From Pseudaestuariivita atlantica (GTDB taxonomy: Bacteria > Pseudomonadota > Alphaproteobacteria > Rhodobacterales > Rhodobacteraceae): a DNA stretch of 64,000 nucleotides. The notes beneath the pieces were generated by a model that did not search any database, was not told where the DNA came from, and worked only from the letters and a program-made list of their open reading frames with translations. Within the stretch, counting starts at the first letter, position 1, and each line of letters opens with the position of its first letter. The translations under genes were made by a program, and so were the position numbers. The stretch is taken from contig NZ_AQQZ01000002.1 in assembly GCF_001205715.1 (NCBI RefSeq), positions 243,501-307,500 of the forward strand, given 5' to 3'. Shown piece after piece: positions 23,909-34,112 of this stretch.

Positions 23909-26047
23909 CTAGTTCTGACCCAGAAGATCGCGCAGGACCTGCCGCAGGACGGTTTCGCGTTTGACCTGTTGCCGCCGGGTAGGCTGCCGCTGCGCCTCTG
24001 CCGCGCGCGAGGCGGGCGTTTCGGGCACGATCATCGGCAGGGGGCGGGGCGGCACGCCGGCATGGACACGCACCATCGTCTCCCGCCAGATCGCCGCCGG
24101 GAGGCCACCGCCCGTCACGCCGGTCAGGGGCGTGTTGTCGTCATACCCCATCCAGACGCCCGCCACGTAATCGGCGGTGAACCCGATGAACCACGCGTCC
24201 CGCGCCGCCTGCGTCGTGCCGGTCTTGCCCGCGACCTGCCGGTCGTCGAGCCGGGCGCGGGTGCCGGTGCCCGTTTCCACCGCCTGGTACATCATCCAGA
24301 CGAGTTTCTGCGCCGCGTCCTCGCGGATCACGCGGGGGCCGATGCCGCCCGTCGTGCCCATCAGCGGCTCGGATTCGCCCTGCAGGCGCAACTCGACAAG
24401 GCCATAGGGCGTCACCGAGGAGCCGCCGTTCAGGATGCCCGCATAGGCGCCCGTCATCTCCAGCAGCGTCGATTCCGACGCCCCCAGCGCGACCGAGGGG
24501 CTGTCCACCAGCGGTCCCGACAGGCCGAAATTGCGGCCGATCTCGCGCACCTTGTCGCGGCCCAGACCTTCGGAGATCTTCACGGCGGGGATGTTGTAGC
24601 TTTGGGCCAGCGCCTCGGTCAGGGTGATGCGGCCGTGGAACTTGTTGTCATAGTTGCTGGGCGTGTAGGGCCCCGAACCGGGGACATTGATCGTGTAGGG
24701 TTCGTCCCGCACGAAATCGAGCGGCGAATAACCTTCCTGCATCGCCAGCGCGTAGATGAACGGCTTGAACGACGACCCGGTCTGCCGGTTGGCCTGCGTC
24801 GCGCGGTTGAACCCGCCGGCGCTGCGCAATTGCCGCCCGCCGACCATCGCGCGCACCGCGCCGTCGGCGCTCATCACCACGATGGCGGCCTGCGCTTCGG
24901 ACCCTTCGCGCACGCGGTTCTCGAAGACATAGGACAGCGCCTCTTCGGCGGCGCGCTGCACGGCGGGGTCAAGCGTGGTCTGGATGAAGACGTCGTCGGT
25001 GGTGTTGCGGGTGAAGAATTCCGGGCCCGACGACACCACCCAGTCGGCAAAGGCGCCGCCCGCGCGCGCCTCGGCCGCCTGTGACAGGACGGCGGGGTTG
25101 GCGCGGGCGGTGTCGGCCTCTGCCTTGGTGAGGTAGCCCTGGTCTTCCATCAGGCCGAGCACGAGGTTGGCGCGACTGCGGGACCGGTCGAGGTCATTGG
25201 TGGGCGCGTACCGCGTCGGCGCGACCAGAAGGCCCGCCAGCATCGCCGCCTCGGGCGCGTTCACCAGCTGCGCGGATTTGCCGAAATAGCGTTTGGAGGC
25301 CGCTTCGAACCCGCGCGCGCCGGAGCCGAGGAAGGCGCGGTTGAGGTAGATGCCGAGGATCTCGTCCTTGGTGAAGCGTGTCTCCAGCGCCAGCGCATAG
25401 GCCGCTTCCTTGACCTTGCGCCAGAGCGTGGTGCGGCGGCATTCGGCCTCGTACTTCGCCTCCGACGCCCAGATGGCGGGATCGAAGGGCTGGCCGAGGC
25501 ACAGAAGCTTGGCGACTTGCTGGGTGATGGTGGACCCGCCGTGGCCGGACAGCGGCCCGCGCCCCTCTCGCACGTTGATGCGCATGGCCGACGCCACGCC
25601 GCGCGGGCTGACGCCGAAATGGCGGTAGAAGCGCTTGTCCTCGGTCGCGATCACCGCGTTCTTCAGGTGCGGCGAGACCTGCGACACCGCGATCGCCCCG
25701 CCGAACTGGTCGCCGCGCCACGCAAAGGTGCGCCCGTTCCGGTCAAGGAGCGTGACCGACCCGCGCGCACGCCCGTCCAGCAGCGTGTCATAATCGGGAA
25801 TGGTCGAGGCGTAGTAGAAGACCGCGAGGCCCACCAGCACGGCAACGATCGCCGTGCCCGCAAGCGTCAGCCGCCACAGCAGGCGCACCGGCCACATCAG
25901 GACGGCGAGCAGCCAGCCGCGGATGCCGCCCTTGCGCGCCGTGCGCTTTTTCGGGCGGCGCCTGGTCTTGCGCGCGGCCTTGGGTTTGGACGCGCTGTAC
26001 CGACGATCCGCGACAAGCCGCGGTTTGCGTCCCTTTGACTCACTCAT
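23909..26047 (-). CDS. class A penicillin-binding protein (bifunctional transglycosylase/transpeptidase)
   Basis: Encodes 712 residues from the ATG at 26047. A basic cytoplasmic tail of about 45 residues (KKRTARKG and similar) precedes one membrane helix (TLAGTAIVAVLVGLAVFYYA). The glycosyltransferase domain has ATEDKRFYRHFGVSPRG and GGSTITQQVAKLL; the transpeptidase has the SxxK serine in TGSSFKPFIYA, SYN in AQSYNIPAV and KTGTT. It polymerises and crosslinks peptidoglycan at the outer face of the inner membrane. The size and KTGTTQ context fit the PBP1A-like group of alphaproteobacteria. Divergent from glnK across a 254-base gap. Confidence 0.93.
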   Translation of the reverse strand: MSESKGRKPRLVADRRYSASKPKAARKTRRRPKKRTARKGGIRGWLLAVLMWPVRLLWRLTLAGTAIVAVLVGLAVFYYASTIPDYDTLLDGRARGSVTLLDRNGRTFAWRGDQFGGAIAVSQVSPHLKNAVIATEDKRFYRHFGVSPRGVASAMRINVREGRGPLSGHGGSTITQQVAKLLCLGQPFDPAIWASEAKYEAECRRTTLWRKVKEAAYALALETRFTKDEILGIYLNRAFLGSGARGFEAASKRYFGKSAQLVNAPEAAMLAGLLVAPTRYAPTNDLDRSRSRANLVLGLMEDQGYLTKAEADTARANPAVLSQAAEARAGGAFADWVVSSGPEFFTRNTTDDVFIQTTLDPAVQRAAEEALSYVFENRVREGSEAQAAIVVMSADGAVRAMVGGRQLRSAGGFNRATQANRQTGSSFKPFIYALAMQEGYSPLDFVRDEPYTINVPGSGPYTPSNYDNKFHGRITLTEALAQSYNIPAVKISEGLGRDKVREIGRNFGLSGPLVDSPSVALGASESTLLEMTGAYAGILNGGSSVTPYGLVELRLQGESEPLMGTTGGIGPRVIREDAAQKLVWMMYQAVETGTGTRARLDDRQVAGKTGTTQAARDAWFIGFTADYVAGVWMGYDDNTPLTGVTGGGLPAAIWRETMVRVHAGVPPRPLPMIVPETPASRAAEAQRQPTRRQQVKRETVLRQVLRDLLGQN

Positions 26048-26301
26048 GATCTGGCCTGCCCGGCTCGTGCTGTTTTGCCGATGTATACCCCGATGCGCCG
26101 CGTTTGTAGAGACCGCGACGCGACCTGCCGGATTCGATACTGATGAAATTTTAGGCTGTGACGCATTTGTGCTTAAAAAATGTGCGCGCACGTCCGGTTT
26201 CGAGACGCTCGATACGCCAAATCCTTCCTTTCACGCGCCACCGACCGATTTCTTGCGGGTGCAAGCAGCGGGCCCGACCCGCGCAAGGAAAGGGGACACT
26301 G

Positions 26302-26640
26302 GTGAAACTGATCATTGCAACGATCAAGCCGTTCAAGCTCGAAGAAGTGCGCGAGGCACTGACCGAGATTGGCGTGCGCGGCATGATGGTGACCGAAATC
26401 AAGGGTTTCGGATCGCAATCGGGCCACACCGAAATCTATCGCGGCGCCGAATATGCCGTGAACTTCGTACCGAAAATCAAACTGGAGATCGCGGTGACGG
26501 CGGCGATGACCGACCAGGTCGTCGAGACCATCACCAAGACCGCACAGACGGGCAAGATCGGCGACGGCAAGATCTTTGTTCTCGACGTGGTCCAGGCCGT
26601 GCGGGTGCGCACCGGCGAAACCAACGAAGATGCGCTGTAA
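26302..26640 (+). CDS. glnK: nitrogen regulatory protein P-II
   Basis: Encodes 112 residues, the exact P-II length, from a GTG at 26302 (AAGGAAAGGGG upstream). The T-loop and its uridylylation tyrosine are at Tyr51 (HTEIYRGAEY), and the ATP/2-oxoglutarate B- and C-loop motifs TGKIGDGKIFV and VRVRTGETNEDAL are intact. It senses 2-oxoglutarate and energy state and gates the ammonium channel encoded directly downstream. The genomic link to amtB makes this the GlnK paralogue. The AT-richer stretch 26130-26180 probably carries its promoter. Confidence 0.95.
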   Translation: MKLIIATIKPFKLEEVREALTEIGVRGMMVTEIKGFGSQSGHTEIYRGAEYAVNFVPKIKLEIAVTAAMTDQVVETITKTAQTGKIGDGKIFVLDVVQAVRVRTGETNEDAL

Positions 26641-26667
26641 GGCGCGCTGACCAAGGGGAATTTCACA

Positions 26668-27981
26668 ATGACACTTCGCAACTCTCTGGCCCTTGGCGCG
26701 GCGGTCGTCCTGCTGCCCGGCCTTGCGCTGGCCCAGGACGCGGCGCCCGGTTTCGACGAGATCGGCCCGTACATCATGACCACCCTGCTGTTCTGCATGG
26801 CGGGCTTTCTGGTGTTCTTCATGGCCGCGGGTTTTGCCATGCTCGAAGGCGGGCTGGTGCGCGGCAAGAACGTGACCATGCAGATGACCAAGAACATCGC
26901 GCTCTATTCCATAGCCGCGATCATGTACTGGTTCATCGGTTTCAACCTGATGTATCCCGGCGATTTCAACGGCTATGTCGGCAGCTTCTTCGTGCCGACG
27001 GTTCTTGATCCGGTGGGCGTGTCGGCGGCGGATGCCGCGCTTGACTATGCGTCGGTCGGGTCCGACTTCTTCTTCCAACTGGTCTTCGTCGCCGCGACCG
27101 CCTCGATCGTGTCGGGCGCCGTGGCCGAGCGGATCAAGCTGTGGCCCTTCCTGATCTTCGTCGTCGTGCTGACCGGTGTCATGTACCCGATCTCGGGGTC
27201 GTGGCAGTGGGGCGGCGGCTGGCTGTCCGAAGCGGGCTTCTCGGACTTTGCGGGGTCGACGGTCGTGCACTCGGTCGGTGGCTGGGCGGCGCTGGCGGGT
27301 GTCATCGTGCTGGGCCCGCGTCTGGGCAAGTACAAGGACGGTCGCGTCAACCCGATGCCCGGTTCGAACCTTGCCCTCGCCACGCTGGGGACGTTCATCC
27401 TGTGGCTCGGCTGGTTCGGCTTCAACGGCGGGTCGCAGCTGGCAATGGGCACCGTGGGTGACGTCAGCGACGTGTCGCGCATCTTTGCCAACACCAACAT
27501 GGCGGCGGCAGCCGGCGCGGTGACCGCGCTGATCCTGACGCAGATCCTCTACAAGAAGCCCGACCTCACGATGGTGCTGAACGGCGCGCTGGCCGGCCTC
27601 GTGTCGATCACCGCCGAGCCGCTGGCACCGACGCTGTTCGGCGCGCTGTGGATCGGTGCCGTGGGTGGCGTGATCGTTGTCCTGACCATCCCGATGCTCG
27701 ACCGGTTCAAGCTCGACGACGTGGTCGGTGCCATCCCGGTGCACCTGTTCGCGGGCATCTGGGGCACCATCGCGGTTGTCTTCTACAACGGCGACGCCAG
27801 CCTCGGCACGCAGCTGATGGGCATCGCGGCCTACGGTGTCTTCACCTTCGTCGCCAGCCTCGTCGTGTGGTTCATCCTCAAGGCCGTGATGGGCATACGG
27901 GTGAGCGAAGAGGACGAAGTGAACGGTCTCGACATGTCGGAACTGGGCATGGAGGCGTATCCCGAATTCTCCAAGGGCTGA
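26668..27981 (+). CDS. amtB: ammonium transporter AmtB
   Basis: Encodes 437 residues with a signal peptide ([17 protein letters not shown]) and eleven membrane helices. The pore twin histidines are in [15 protein letters not shown] and [13 protein letters not shown]; conserved WRM-type [19 protein letters not shown] is also present. It conducts ammonium/ammonia and is blocked by unmodified GlnK. Starts 27 bases after glnK and ends at a strong terminator. Confidence 0.95.
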   Translation: MTLRNSLALGAAVVLLPGLALAQDAAPGFDEIGPYIMTTLLFCMAGFLVFFMAAGFAMLEGGLVRGKNVTMQMTKNIALYSIAAIMYWFIGFNLMYPGDFNGYVGSFFVPTVLDPVGVSAADAALDYASVGSDFFFQLVFVAATASIVSGAVAERIKLWPFLIFVVVLTGVMYPISGSWQWGGGWLSEAGFSDFAGSTVVHSVGGWAALAGVIVLGPRLGKYKDGRVNPMPGSNLALATLGTFILWLGWFGFNGGSQLAMGTVGDVSDVSRIFANTNMAAAAGAVTALILTQILYKKPDLTMVLNGALAGLVSITAEPLAPTLFGALWIGAVGGVIVVLTIPMLDRFKLDDVVGAIPVHLFAGIWGTIAVVFYNGDASLGTQLMGIAAYGVFTFVASLVVWFILKAVMGIRVSEEDEVNGLDMSELGMEAYPEFSKG

Positions 27982-28016
27982 TCGTTCCTTCCCGATCAAC
28001 CCTCATGTGACCACTG

Positions 28017-28042
28017 CCCGGGCGTTCGCGCCCGGGTTTTTT
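28017..28042 (+). terminator. intrinsic terminator of glnK-amtB
   Basis: A perfect 8-bp GC stem (CCCGGGCG, 28017-28024, with CGCCCGGG, 28029-28036), a TTCG tetraloop and six T residues. It lies 35 bases after the amtB stop. This is the clearest terminator in the window. Confidence 0.92.
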
Positions 28043-28045
28043 CGT

Positions 28046-28156
28046 GCAACGATCTTCGAAGATCGTTGCCGCCGCGCGCGGCGGCCCAAGCGATTTCGAA
28101 ATCGCTTGACCAAGCACCCGCGCGGGCGCTTCGCCAAGGCCTTTCGAAAGGCCTTG
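28046..28156. repeat. cluster of perfect palindromes, three centred on TTCGAA
   Basis: Four perfect palindromes and one imperfect one lie within 111 bases: 28046-28069 (24 bp, core ACGATCTTCGAAGATCGT), 28068-28085 (18 bp, GC only), 28087-28108 (22 bp, core GCGATTTCGAAATCGC), 28113-28130 (imperfect, GC), and 28135-28156 (22 bp, core AGGCCTTTCGAAAGGCCT). They follow the amtB terminator and end 49 bases before mutL. No coding sequence is apparent. Confidence 0.92.
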
Positions 28157-28204
28157 CTGCCTCTGCCCTTCCGGAATCACCCATGCCCTGCTACATCTCG
28201 TGGT

Positions 28205-30034
28205 ATGCCGGACGACGCCCGCAACATATCCACAAGACCGGTCATCCGACAGCTGGATGACGCCACCATCAACCGCATCGCGGCAGGGGAAGTGGTGGAG
28301 CGCCCGGCGAGCGCGGTGAAGGAGCTGGTCGAGAATGCGCTGGATGCGGGCGCGACGCGTATCGCGGTCGAGGTCGCCGATGGCGGCACCACGCTCATCC
28401 GGGTCACCGACGATGGCTGCGGCATGGGGCCCGACGACCTGGCGCTCGCCCTGTCGCGCCACGCCACGTCCAAGACCGACGGGGCCGACCTGCTCGACAT
28501 CCGCTCCTTCGGGTTCAGGGGGGAGGCGCTGCCCTCCCTCGGCGCGGTGGGGCGGTTGACGCTCATCTCCCGCCCGCCGGACGAGCCCGCGCACCGCGTC
28601 ACGGTCGAAGGCGGGGTTCAGGGCGCCGTCACCCCCGCCGCGCTGAACGCGGGCACCGTGGTGGAGTTGCGCGACCTTTTCTATGCCACGCCCGCACGGC
28701 TGAAGTTCCTCCGCTCCGCCCGGTCCGAGATGCAGGCGGTGACCGACGTGGTCAAGCGCCTCGCCATGGCCGAACCCTTCGTCGGTTTCACCCTGCGCGA
28801 CCGCTCGGGCGGGCAGGACCGGGTGACCTTCCGCGCCGATGCGCAGACCGGAGACCTGTTCGGCGCGCTGCAGGGGCGGCTGCGGCAGATCATCGGGCGG
28901 GAGTTCATCGACAATTCCCTGCCGCTCGATGCCGAACGCGACGGGCTGCACCTGACGGGGTTCGCCGCGCTGCCGACCTATTCGCGAGGCGCGGCGGTGG
29001 CGCAGTACCTGTTCGTGGGTGGCCGCCCGGTGCGGGACAAGCTGCTGGGTGGGGCATTGCGGGCCGCCTATTACGACCTTCTGCCGCGCGACCGGCACGC
29101 GGCGGCGGCGCTCTTCATCGATTGCGATCCGCACCTTGTTGACGTGAACGTGCACCCGGCGAAGTCCGAAGTGCGGTTCCGCGATCCCGGCGCGGCGCGC
29201 GGCCTGATCGTCAGCGGCTTGCGCCATGCCTTGGCCGAGGCGGGGCATCGCGCCTCGACCACCGTGGCAGGCGCGACGCTCGGGGCCGCCCGCCCCGAAA
29301 CCCCCGTCACACCGGTTTACCAGATGGACCTTGCCTCCCGCTCTGTCTCCGCGCCCCTGCCGCACCGGATGAGCGAGGGGCCCGCGCCCTTCGCGCCGGT
29401 ATCGGCGCGGGTGGAGGACGTGGTGGAGGAACCAGCGCCTGCGCCCGCCGCCGACCAGCCGCTGGGCGCGGCACGCGGGCAGGTGCACGAGTGCTACATC
29501 ATCGCGCAGACGCGGGACGGGATGGTGATCGTCGACCAGCACGCCGCGCATGAGCGGCTGGTCTATGAAAAGCTGAAGGCGCAGGTGGCCGCGCGGGGCG
29601 TCGCCGCGCAGGCGCTGCTGATCCCCGAGGTTATCGAGGTCACACGCGAAGAACGCGACCTGCTTCTGACCCGTGCCGAAGACCTCACCCGCCTCGGCCT
29701 CGGAATCGAGGCGTTCGGCCCAACCGCGCTCGCCGTGCGGGAGGTGCCCGCGATCCTCGGCACGGTCGAGGCAGCGCCGCTGATCCGCGACATTCTTGAC
29801 GAGCTGACGGACGAGGGCGACAGCCAGCTGGTGCAGGCGCGGATCGACGCGATCCTCAGCCGCATGGCCTGCCACGGATCGGTGCGATCCGGGCGTCGGA
29901 TGCAGGCGGACGAGATGAACGCCCTCTTGCGCGAGATGGAGGCGACGCCCCATTCCGGCCAGTGCAACCACGGGCGGCCCACGTATGTCGAGTTGAAGCT
30001 GGCTGACATCGAACGGCTGTTCGGCCGCACATGA
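28205..30034 (+). CDS. mutL: DNA mismatch repair protein MutL
   Basis: Encodes 609 residues from the ATG at 28205. The GHKL ATPase motifs are [32 protein letters not shown] and [15 protein letters not shown]. After a variable linker (about residues 340-420) the C-terminal dimerisation domain carries [12 protein letters not shown], the D-Q-H-A-x2-E-x4-E endonuclease motif found in organisms without MutH. So this MutL likely nicks the daughter strand itself. Overlaps rmuC by 4 bases. Confidence 0.95.
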   Translation: MPDDARNISTRPVIRQLDDATINRIAAGEVVERPASAVKELVENALDAGATRIAVEVADGGTTLIRVTDDGCGMGPDDLALALSRHATSKTDGADLLDIRSFGFRGEALPSLGAVGRLTLISRPPDEPAHRVTVEGGVQGAVTPAALNAGTVVELRDLFYATPARLKFLRSARSEMQAVTDVVKRLAMAEPFVGFTLRDRSGGQDRVTFRADAQTGDLFGALQGRLRQIIGREFIDNSLPLDAERDGLHLTGFAALPTYSRGAAVAQYLFVGGRPVRDKLLGGALRAAYYDLLPRDRHAAAALFIDCDPHLVDVNVHPAKSEVRFRDPGAARGLIVSGLRHALAEAGHRASTTVAGATLGAARPETPVTPVYQMDLASRSVSAPLPHRMSEGPAPFAPVSARVEDVVEEPAPAPAADQPLGAARGQVHECYIIAQTRDGMVIVDQHAAHERLVYEKLKAQVAARGVAAQALLIPEVIEVTREERDLLLTRAEDLTRLGLGIEAFGPTALAVREVPAILGTVEAAPLIRDILDELTDEGDSQLVQARIDAILSRMACHGSVRSGRRMQADEMNALLREMEATPHSGQCNHGRPTYVELKLADIERLFGRT

Positions 30035-31176
30035 TCCAGCTGGGTGATTTGCAGATCGCTCTGGACGATCCGGTCGTGCTGGCGCTGGGGGCTGTGGCGC
30101 TGGTGGTTCTTATCCTGCTGTGGTCCTCGGCCCGGGCGGCGTCCCGCGCCGCGCGTGCGTCCGAACCCCTCGCGCAATCGGTCGCGGCGCTGAACGCGCG
30201 GGTGCAGGCCCTAGGCGACGGGCAACAGCAGCTTGCCGGCGGTCTGACCCACGTGTCCGAGGCGCAGGCGGCGTCGCAAACGCAGGTGTTGCGGCTGATG
30301 GAGGCGCGGCTGGCGGATGTGAACGCGCAGATGGCAGAGGCGCTGGGCGGGGCGTCCCGCCGCACGGCGCAGTCGCTGGGCGAGTTGCAGGAGCGCCTGA
30401 CGGCCATCGACCGGGCGCAGGCCAACATCACCAAGCTGTCGGGCGACGTGCTGTCGCTGCAGGACATCCTGTCGAACAAGCAGACGCGCGGTGCCTTCGG
30501 CGAGATCCAGTTGCACGACATCGTCGCCAAGGCGCTGCCCAAGGACAGCTATACCTGGCAGGCGACGCTGACGACGGGCGCGCGGGCCGATCTGCTGATC
30601 CACCTGCCGCAACCGCCGGGACCGATCGTGGTGGATGCCAAGTTCCCGCTGGACGCCTACGAGGCGATCCGCCGGTCGGGCACGAATGCCGAGCTGAACG
30701 CCGCCATCGCCCAGATGAAGCGTGACCTGCGCAAGCATATCCGCGATATCGCCGACAAGTACGTCCTGCCCGGAGAAACGGCGGATGGGGCGCTGCTGTT
30801 CCTGCCGTCCGAGGCGGTGTATGCCGAGTTGCACGCCAATTTCGCCGACGTGGTGCGCGAAGGGTTCGCCGCGCGGGTCTGGATCGTGTCGCCGACGACC
30901 TGCATGGCGGTGCTGAACACGATGCGCGCGGTTCTGAAGGACGCGCGGATGCGCGAACAGGCAGGCGCGATCCGGCGCGAACTGGGGCTTTTGAACGACG
31001 ACGTGACGCGGCTGGGCGCGCGGGTCGACAACCTTGACCGGCACTTCGGGCAGGCGGCGAAGGACCTGTCGGAAATCCGCGTCAGCGCCGACAAGGCCAG
31101 CCGCCGCGCGCGCCGGCTCGACACGTTCGAGTTCGAGGAAGACGAACGCCCGCCGCTCGCCCGCCCCGCCGAATAG
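30031..31176 (+). CDS. rmuC: DNA recombination protein RmuC
   Basis: Encodes 381 residues. An N-terminal membrane helix ([17 protein letters not shown]) leads into a coiled coil of about 100 residues, then the RmuC nuclease-like domain with [27 protein letters not shown] and [19 protein letters not shown], followed by a further coiled coil. RmuC limits inversions and other rearrangements in E. coli; the fold resembles restriction nucleases. Starts inside the mutL stop and converges with uvrC. Confidence 0.92.
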   Translation: MIQLGDLQIALDDPVVLALGAVALVVLILLWSSARAASRAARASEPLAQSVAALNARVQALGDGQQQLAGGLTHVSEAQAASQTQVLRLMEARLADVNAQMAEALGGASRRTAQSLGELQERLTAIDRAQANITKLSGDVLSLQDILSNKQTRGAFGEIQLHDIVAKALPKDSYTWQATLTTGARADLLIHLPQPPGPIVVDAKFPLDAYEAIRRSGTNAELNAAIAQMKRDLRKHIRDIADKYVLPGETADGALLFLPSEAVYAELHANFADVVREGFAARVWIVSPTTCMAVLNTMRAVLKDARMREQAGAIRRELGLLNDDVTRLGARVDNLDRHFGQAAKDLSEIRVSADKASRRARRLDTFEFEEDERPPLARPAE

Positions 31177-31179
31177 GCG

Positions 31180-33042
31180 TCAGCCGCCTTCGTGGAAGAA
31201 GTCGTAGATTTTTTCGGCCAGCGTCTCCGACACCCCGTCCACCGCCTTGAGGTCCGCGAGGTTGGCGCGGCTCACCGCCTTGGCCGACCCGAAATGCGCC
31301 AGAAGCGCGCGTTTGCGCGCCGCACCCACGCCGGGGATGTCGTCAAGCGGGGTCTTTGACACGGCCTTGGCCCGCTTGGCGCGGTGGGTGCCGATGGCGA
31401 ACCGGTGCGCCTCGTCCCGAAGGCGTTGCACGAAATAGAGGACGGGATCGTTGTGCTTCAGCGCGAAGGGGCGCTTGCCGGTGCGGTGGAATTCTTCCTT
31501 GCCCGCGTCACGGTCCACGCCCTTGGCGACGCCGACCATCGCGATGTCCTCGACCCCCATATCCTCCATGATCTCGCGCACCGCGCTGACCTGCCCGGCG
31601 CCGCCGTCGATCAGCAAAAGGTCGGGCCAGTCGCCTTTCTCGCGGTCGGGGTCTTCTTTCAGAAGGCGGGTGAAGCGGCGGGTCAGCACCTCTTTCATCA
31701 TGCCGAAATCGTCGCCCGGCGTCAGGTCGGTGCCCTTGATGTTGAACTTGCGATAGCTCGATTTCAGGAACCCGTCGGGTCCCGCCACGATCATCGCGCC
31801 AACCGCATGCGCGCCCTGGATATGGGAGTTGTCGTACACCTCCACCCGCTGCGGCGGGGCGTCGAGGTCGAACGCCTCGGCCAGACCTTTGAGCAGCCGC
31901 GCCTGCGTCGCCGTTTCCGCCATCTTCCGGGCGAGGCTTTCGCGGGCGTTGCGCGCGGCAGAGGCGACCAGTTCGGCCTTCTCCCCCCGTTGCGGCACGA
32001 GGATCTCGACCTTGCGGCCCAGCTTCTCGGTCAGGGCCTCGGCCATCAGGTCGGGGTTCTCGATGGCGTGGGACAGGATCAGTTGCCGGGGCGGTTCCTT
32101 GGTGTCGTAGAACTGGCCGATGAAGGCTTCGAGCGCCTCGGCCTCCTCCACGTATTCGCCCACGCGGGGATAGAAATCGCGGTTGCCCCAGTTCTGGTTC
32201 GCCCGGATGAAGAAGACCTGCACGCAGGCCTGCCCGCGATCGAGGTGCAGCGCGATCACGTCAGCCTCGGTCACGCCGCGCGGGTTGATGCCCTGCGCCG
32301 TCTGCACCTGCGTCATGGCGCGGATGCGGTCGCGCAGGGCGGCGGCGCGTTCGAATTCCATCGCCTCGGAGGCTTCCTGCATCTGTTCGGCCAAGAGCGC
32401 CTGCACTTCGGTCGACTTGCCCTGCAGGAACCGTTCGGCATCCTTGACCGAGCGCGCGTAATCCTCTTCGGCGATATAGCCGACGCAGGGCGCGCTGCAG
32501 CGCTTGATCTGGTACAGCAGGCAGGGCCGCGTGCGGCTGTCGAACATCGAATCCGAACAGTTCCGCAGCAGGAACACCTTCTGCAACTGGTTGAGCGAGC
32601 GGTTGACCGCGCCGGCGCTGGCGAAGGGGCCGTAATAGGCGCCCTTTTCGGTCTTTGCGCCGCGATGTTTCTTGATCTGCGGATAGGGATGGTTCTTGGC
32701 CACCAGCACGTTCGGGAACGACTTGTCGTCGCGCAACAGCACGTTGTAGCGCGGCTTGAGCTGCTTGATGAGGTTCTGTTCAAGCAGCAGCGCCTCGGTC
32801 TCGGTCCGGGTGGTCAGGAACATCATCTGCGCGGTGTCGCGGATCATGCGCGCGATGCGCGGGCTGTGGCCTGAAGGGCGCGCGTAATTCGACACGCGCG
32901 CGCGCAGGTTGCGCGCCTTGCCAACATACAGAACCCGCGCCTGCGCATCGAGCATGCGGTACACGCCCGGCGAGCCATCCAGCGTCTTCAGATACGACTG
33001 GATCAGCGCGTGGCCGGTCAGGGATGATTCGGTGTCGGACAT
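31180..33042 (-). CDS. uvrC: excinuclease ABC subunit C
   Basis: Encodes 620 residues. The GIY-YIG nuclease opens the protein ([21 protein letters not shown] split across the motif), then a cysteine cluster [13 protein letters not shown], a UVR/UvrB-binding motif ([17 protein letters not shown]), the RNase H-like second nuclease ([20 protein letters not shown]) and two C-terminal helix-hairpin-helix motifs ([18 protein letters not shown]). It makes the 3' and 5' incisions of nucleotide excision repair. No obvious LexA box was found upstream. Confidence 0.95.
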   Translation of the reverse strand: MSDTESSLTGHALIQSYLKTLDGSPGVYRMLDAQARVLYVGKARNLRARVSNYARPSGHSPRIARMIRDTAQMMFLTTRTETEALLLEQNLIKQLKPRYNVLLRDDKSFPNVLVAKNHPYPQIKKHRGAKTEKGAYYGPFASAGAVNRSLNQLQKVFLLRNCSDSMFDSRTRPCLLYQIKRCSAPCVGYIAEEDYARSVKDAERFLQGKSTEVQALLAEQMQEASEAMEFERAAALRDRIRAMTQVQTAQGINPRGVTEADVIALHLDRGQACVQVFFIRANQNWGNRDFYPRVGEYVEEAEALEAFIGQFYDTKEPPRQLILSHAIENPDLMAEALTEKLGRKVEILVPQRGEKAELVASAARNARESLARKMAETATQARLLKGLAEAFDLDAPPQRVEVYDNSHIQGAHAVGAMIVAGPDGFLKSSYRKFNIKGTDLTPGDDFGMMKEVLTRRFTRLLKEDPDREKGDWPDLLLIDGGAGQVSAVREIMEDMGVEDIAMVGVAKGVDRDAGKEEFHRTGKRPFALKHNDPVLYFVQRLRDEAHRFAIGTHRAKRAKAVSKTPLDDIPGVGAARKRALLAHFGSAKAVSRANLADLKAVDGVSETLAEKIYDFFHEGG

Positions 33043-33144
33043 GGATGATTCGAGGTGAGTCGTTAGAGGCCCAAAGCGGTTTCAGCAAGACTTAACAAAT
33101 CCACGGTTCCTGTGGACAAGTTTCAGGATAAGGTGCGGGCATCC

Positions 33145-33293
33145 GGAATTTTTCCTTGTTCTCGGCAGGCTTGATTGGATTGCCCAAATTTTAGGCAGTA
33201 TTGCAAGCTATTGAAAACATGTTATAAAAATTTGGAGCGCGCTCAACATCCTGAAAATACTAAAAAATATTTTGCCTTTTGCGGCACTGCCCG
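33145..33293. other. AT-rich intergenic island between uvrC and the SDR gene
   Basis: About 150 bases with strikingly low G+C for this genome, including AAAAATTTGG, ATTGAAAACATGTTATAA and TAAAAAATATTTTGCC. It lies in the 277-base gap upstream of uvrC and downstream of the SDR gene. It may contain the uvrC promoter (reading leftward TTGTCC-N18-TTAAGT is one weak candidate) and the SDR 3' end. No conserved coding potential is visible. Confidence 0.6.
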
Positions 33294-33319
33294 GCGGAGG
33301 TGCACAACTTGCCCCGGCG

Positions 33320-34102
33320 TCACTCTACGCCGATCACGTCCGGGGTTTGCCAGCCAAGGTGCTGGCCGCCATCGACGCAGATCAACTGCCCCGTCACCGC
33401 CCGCGCGTTCAGCAGGTAATCGAGCGCCCCGGTGATGTCCGATTCGTCCGCTCCGCGCTCCAGCACGGTGGCCGCGCGCTGCTTGGCGAAATGCTCTGCC
33501 GACTGCCGTCCGCCCTGCAAGGTGGGGCCCGGTCCGATGCCGTTCACGCGCACATGCGGGGCAAGCGCCTGCGCCGCCGTGCGGGTGAAGGCCCACAGGC
33601 CCATCTTGGCGATGGTGTAGGTCATGAACTCGGGCGTCAGCTTGCGCACGCGCTGGTCGATCATGTTGACGACAAGGCCCTGTGCGACGGGTTCGCCACG
33701 GTCGTCCGGCACGGCGTCGGGCATCGACGCGGCGACGGCCTGTGTCAGCACGAAGGGCGCGCGCAGGTTCGATTCAAGGTGCCGGTCCCAGCTGTCGCGC
33801 GTGGCGCTTTCGATGGTGTCGTATTCGAAGATCGAGGCGTTGTTCACAAGGCAGGTGATCGGCCCGCCCAGGGCCTCCATCGCGGCGGGGACCAGCGCCT
33901 GCGTCTGCGCCTCGTCCAGCAGGTCGGCCTGCACGGTGACGGCTTTGCGGCCCATGTCGCGCAGCAACCCCGCGACCTCGTCCGCCGCGTCCGACGAGGA
34001 GGCGTAATGCACCGCGACGTCGTACCCGCGGCTGCCCAGATGCAGGGCCATCGCCCGTCCCAGCCGCTTTCCCGCTCCGGTCACCAAGGCGCGCATGTTC
34101 AC
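33320..34102 (-). CDS. pteridine-reductase-like short-chain dehydrogenase (FolM/PTR1 type)
   Basis: Encodes 260 residues. The cofactor motif is TGAGKRLGRAMA, the TGxxxRxG form of NADPH-dependent pteridine reductases rather than the usual TGxxxGxG. The catalytic residues fit too: Asp in VVNMIDQRV replaces the classical Ser and sits 13 residues before Tyr in YTIAK, the same D-Y-K spacing as in Leishmania PTR1. Such enzymes reduce dihydromonapterin or dihydrofolate. The assignment to pterin reduction is an inference from motifs. NNASIFEYD is also kept. Confidence 0.8.
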   Translation of the reverse strand: MNMRALVTGAGKRLGRAMALHLGSRGYDVAVHYASSSDAADEVAGLLRDMGRKAVTVQADLLDEAQTQALVPAAMEALGGPITCLVNNASIFEYDTIESATRDSWDRHLESNLRAPFVLTQAVAASMPDAVPDDRGEPVAQGLVVNMIDQRVRKLTPEFMTYTIAKMGLWAFTRTAAQALAPHVRVNGIGPGPTLQGGRQSAEHFAKQRAATVLERGADESDITGALDYLLNARAVTGQLICVDGGQHLGWQTPDVIGVE

Positions 34103-34112
34103 CTCCCTCGCA

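Noticed and set aside
23969-25084. 371-codon open frame opposite the penicillin-binding protein gene
   Set aside because: It has the Arg/His-rich composition of an antisense frame in GC-rich DNA, while the opposite strand encodes all PBP motifs.
26048-26301. Sigma-54 promoter for glnK
   Set aside because: No TGGCAC-N5-TTGC-like pair was found; Rhodobacter NtrC-controlled genes are known to use other promoters, so its absence says little.
27878-29971. 697-codon open frame opposite mutL
   Set aside because: Antisense shadow of mutL; no protein-like motif.
33043-33170. LexA/SOS box in front of uvrC
   Set aside because: Alphaproteobacterial GTTC-N7-GTTC was looked for; GTTC occurrences near 33105 and 33160 do not have a second half at the right spacing.
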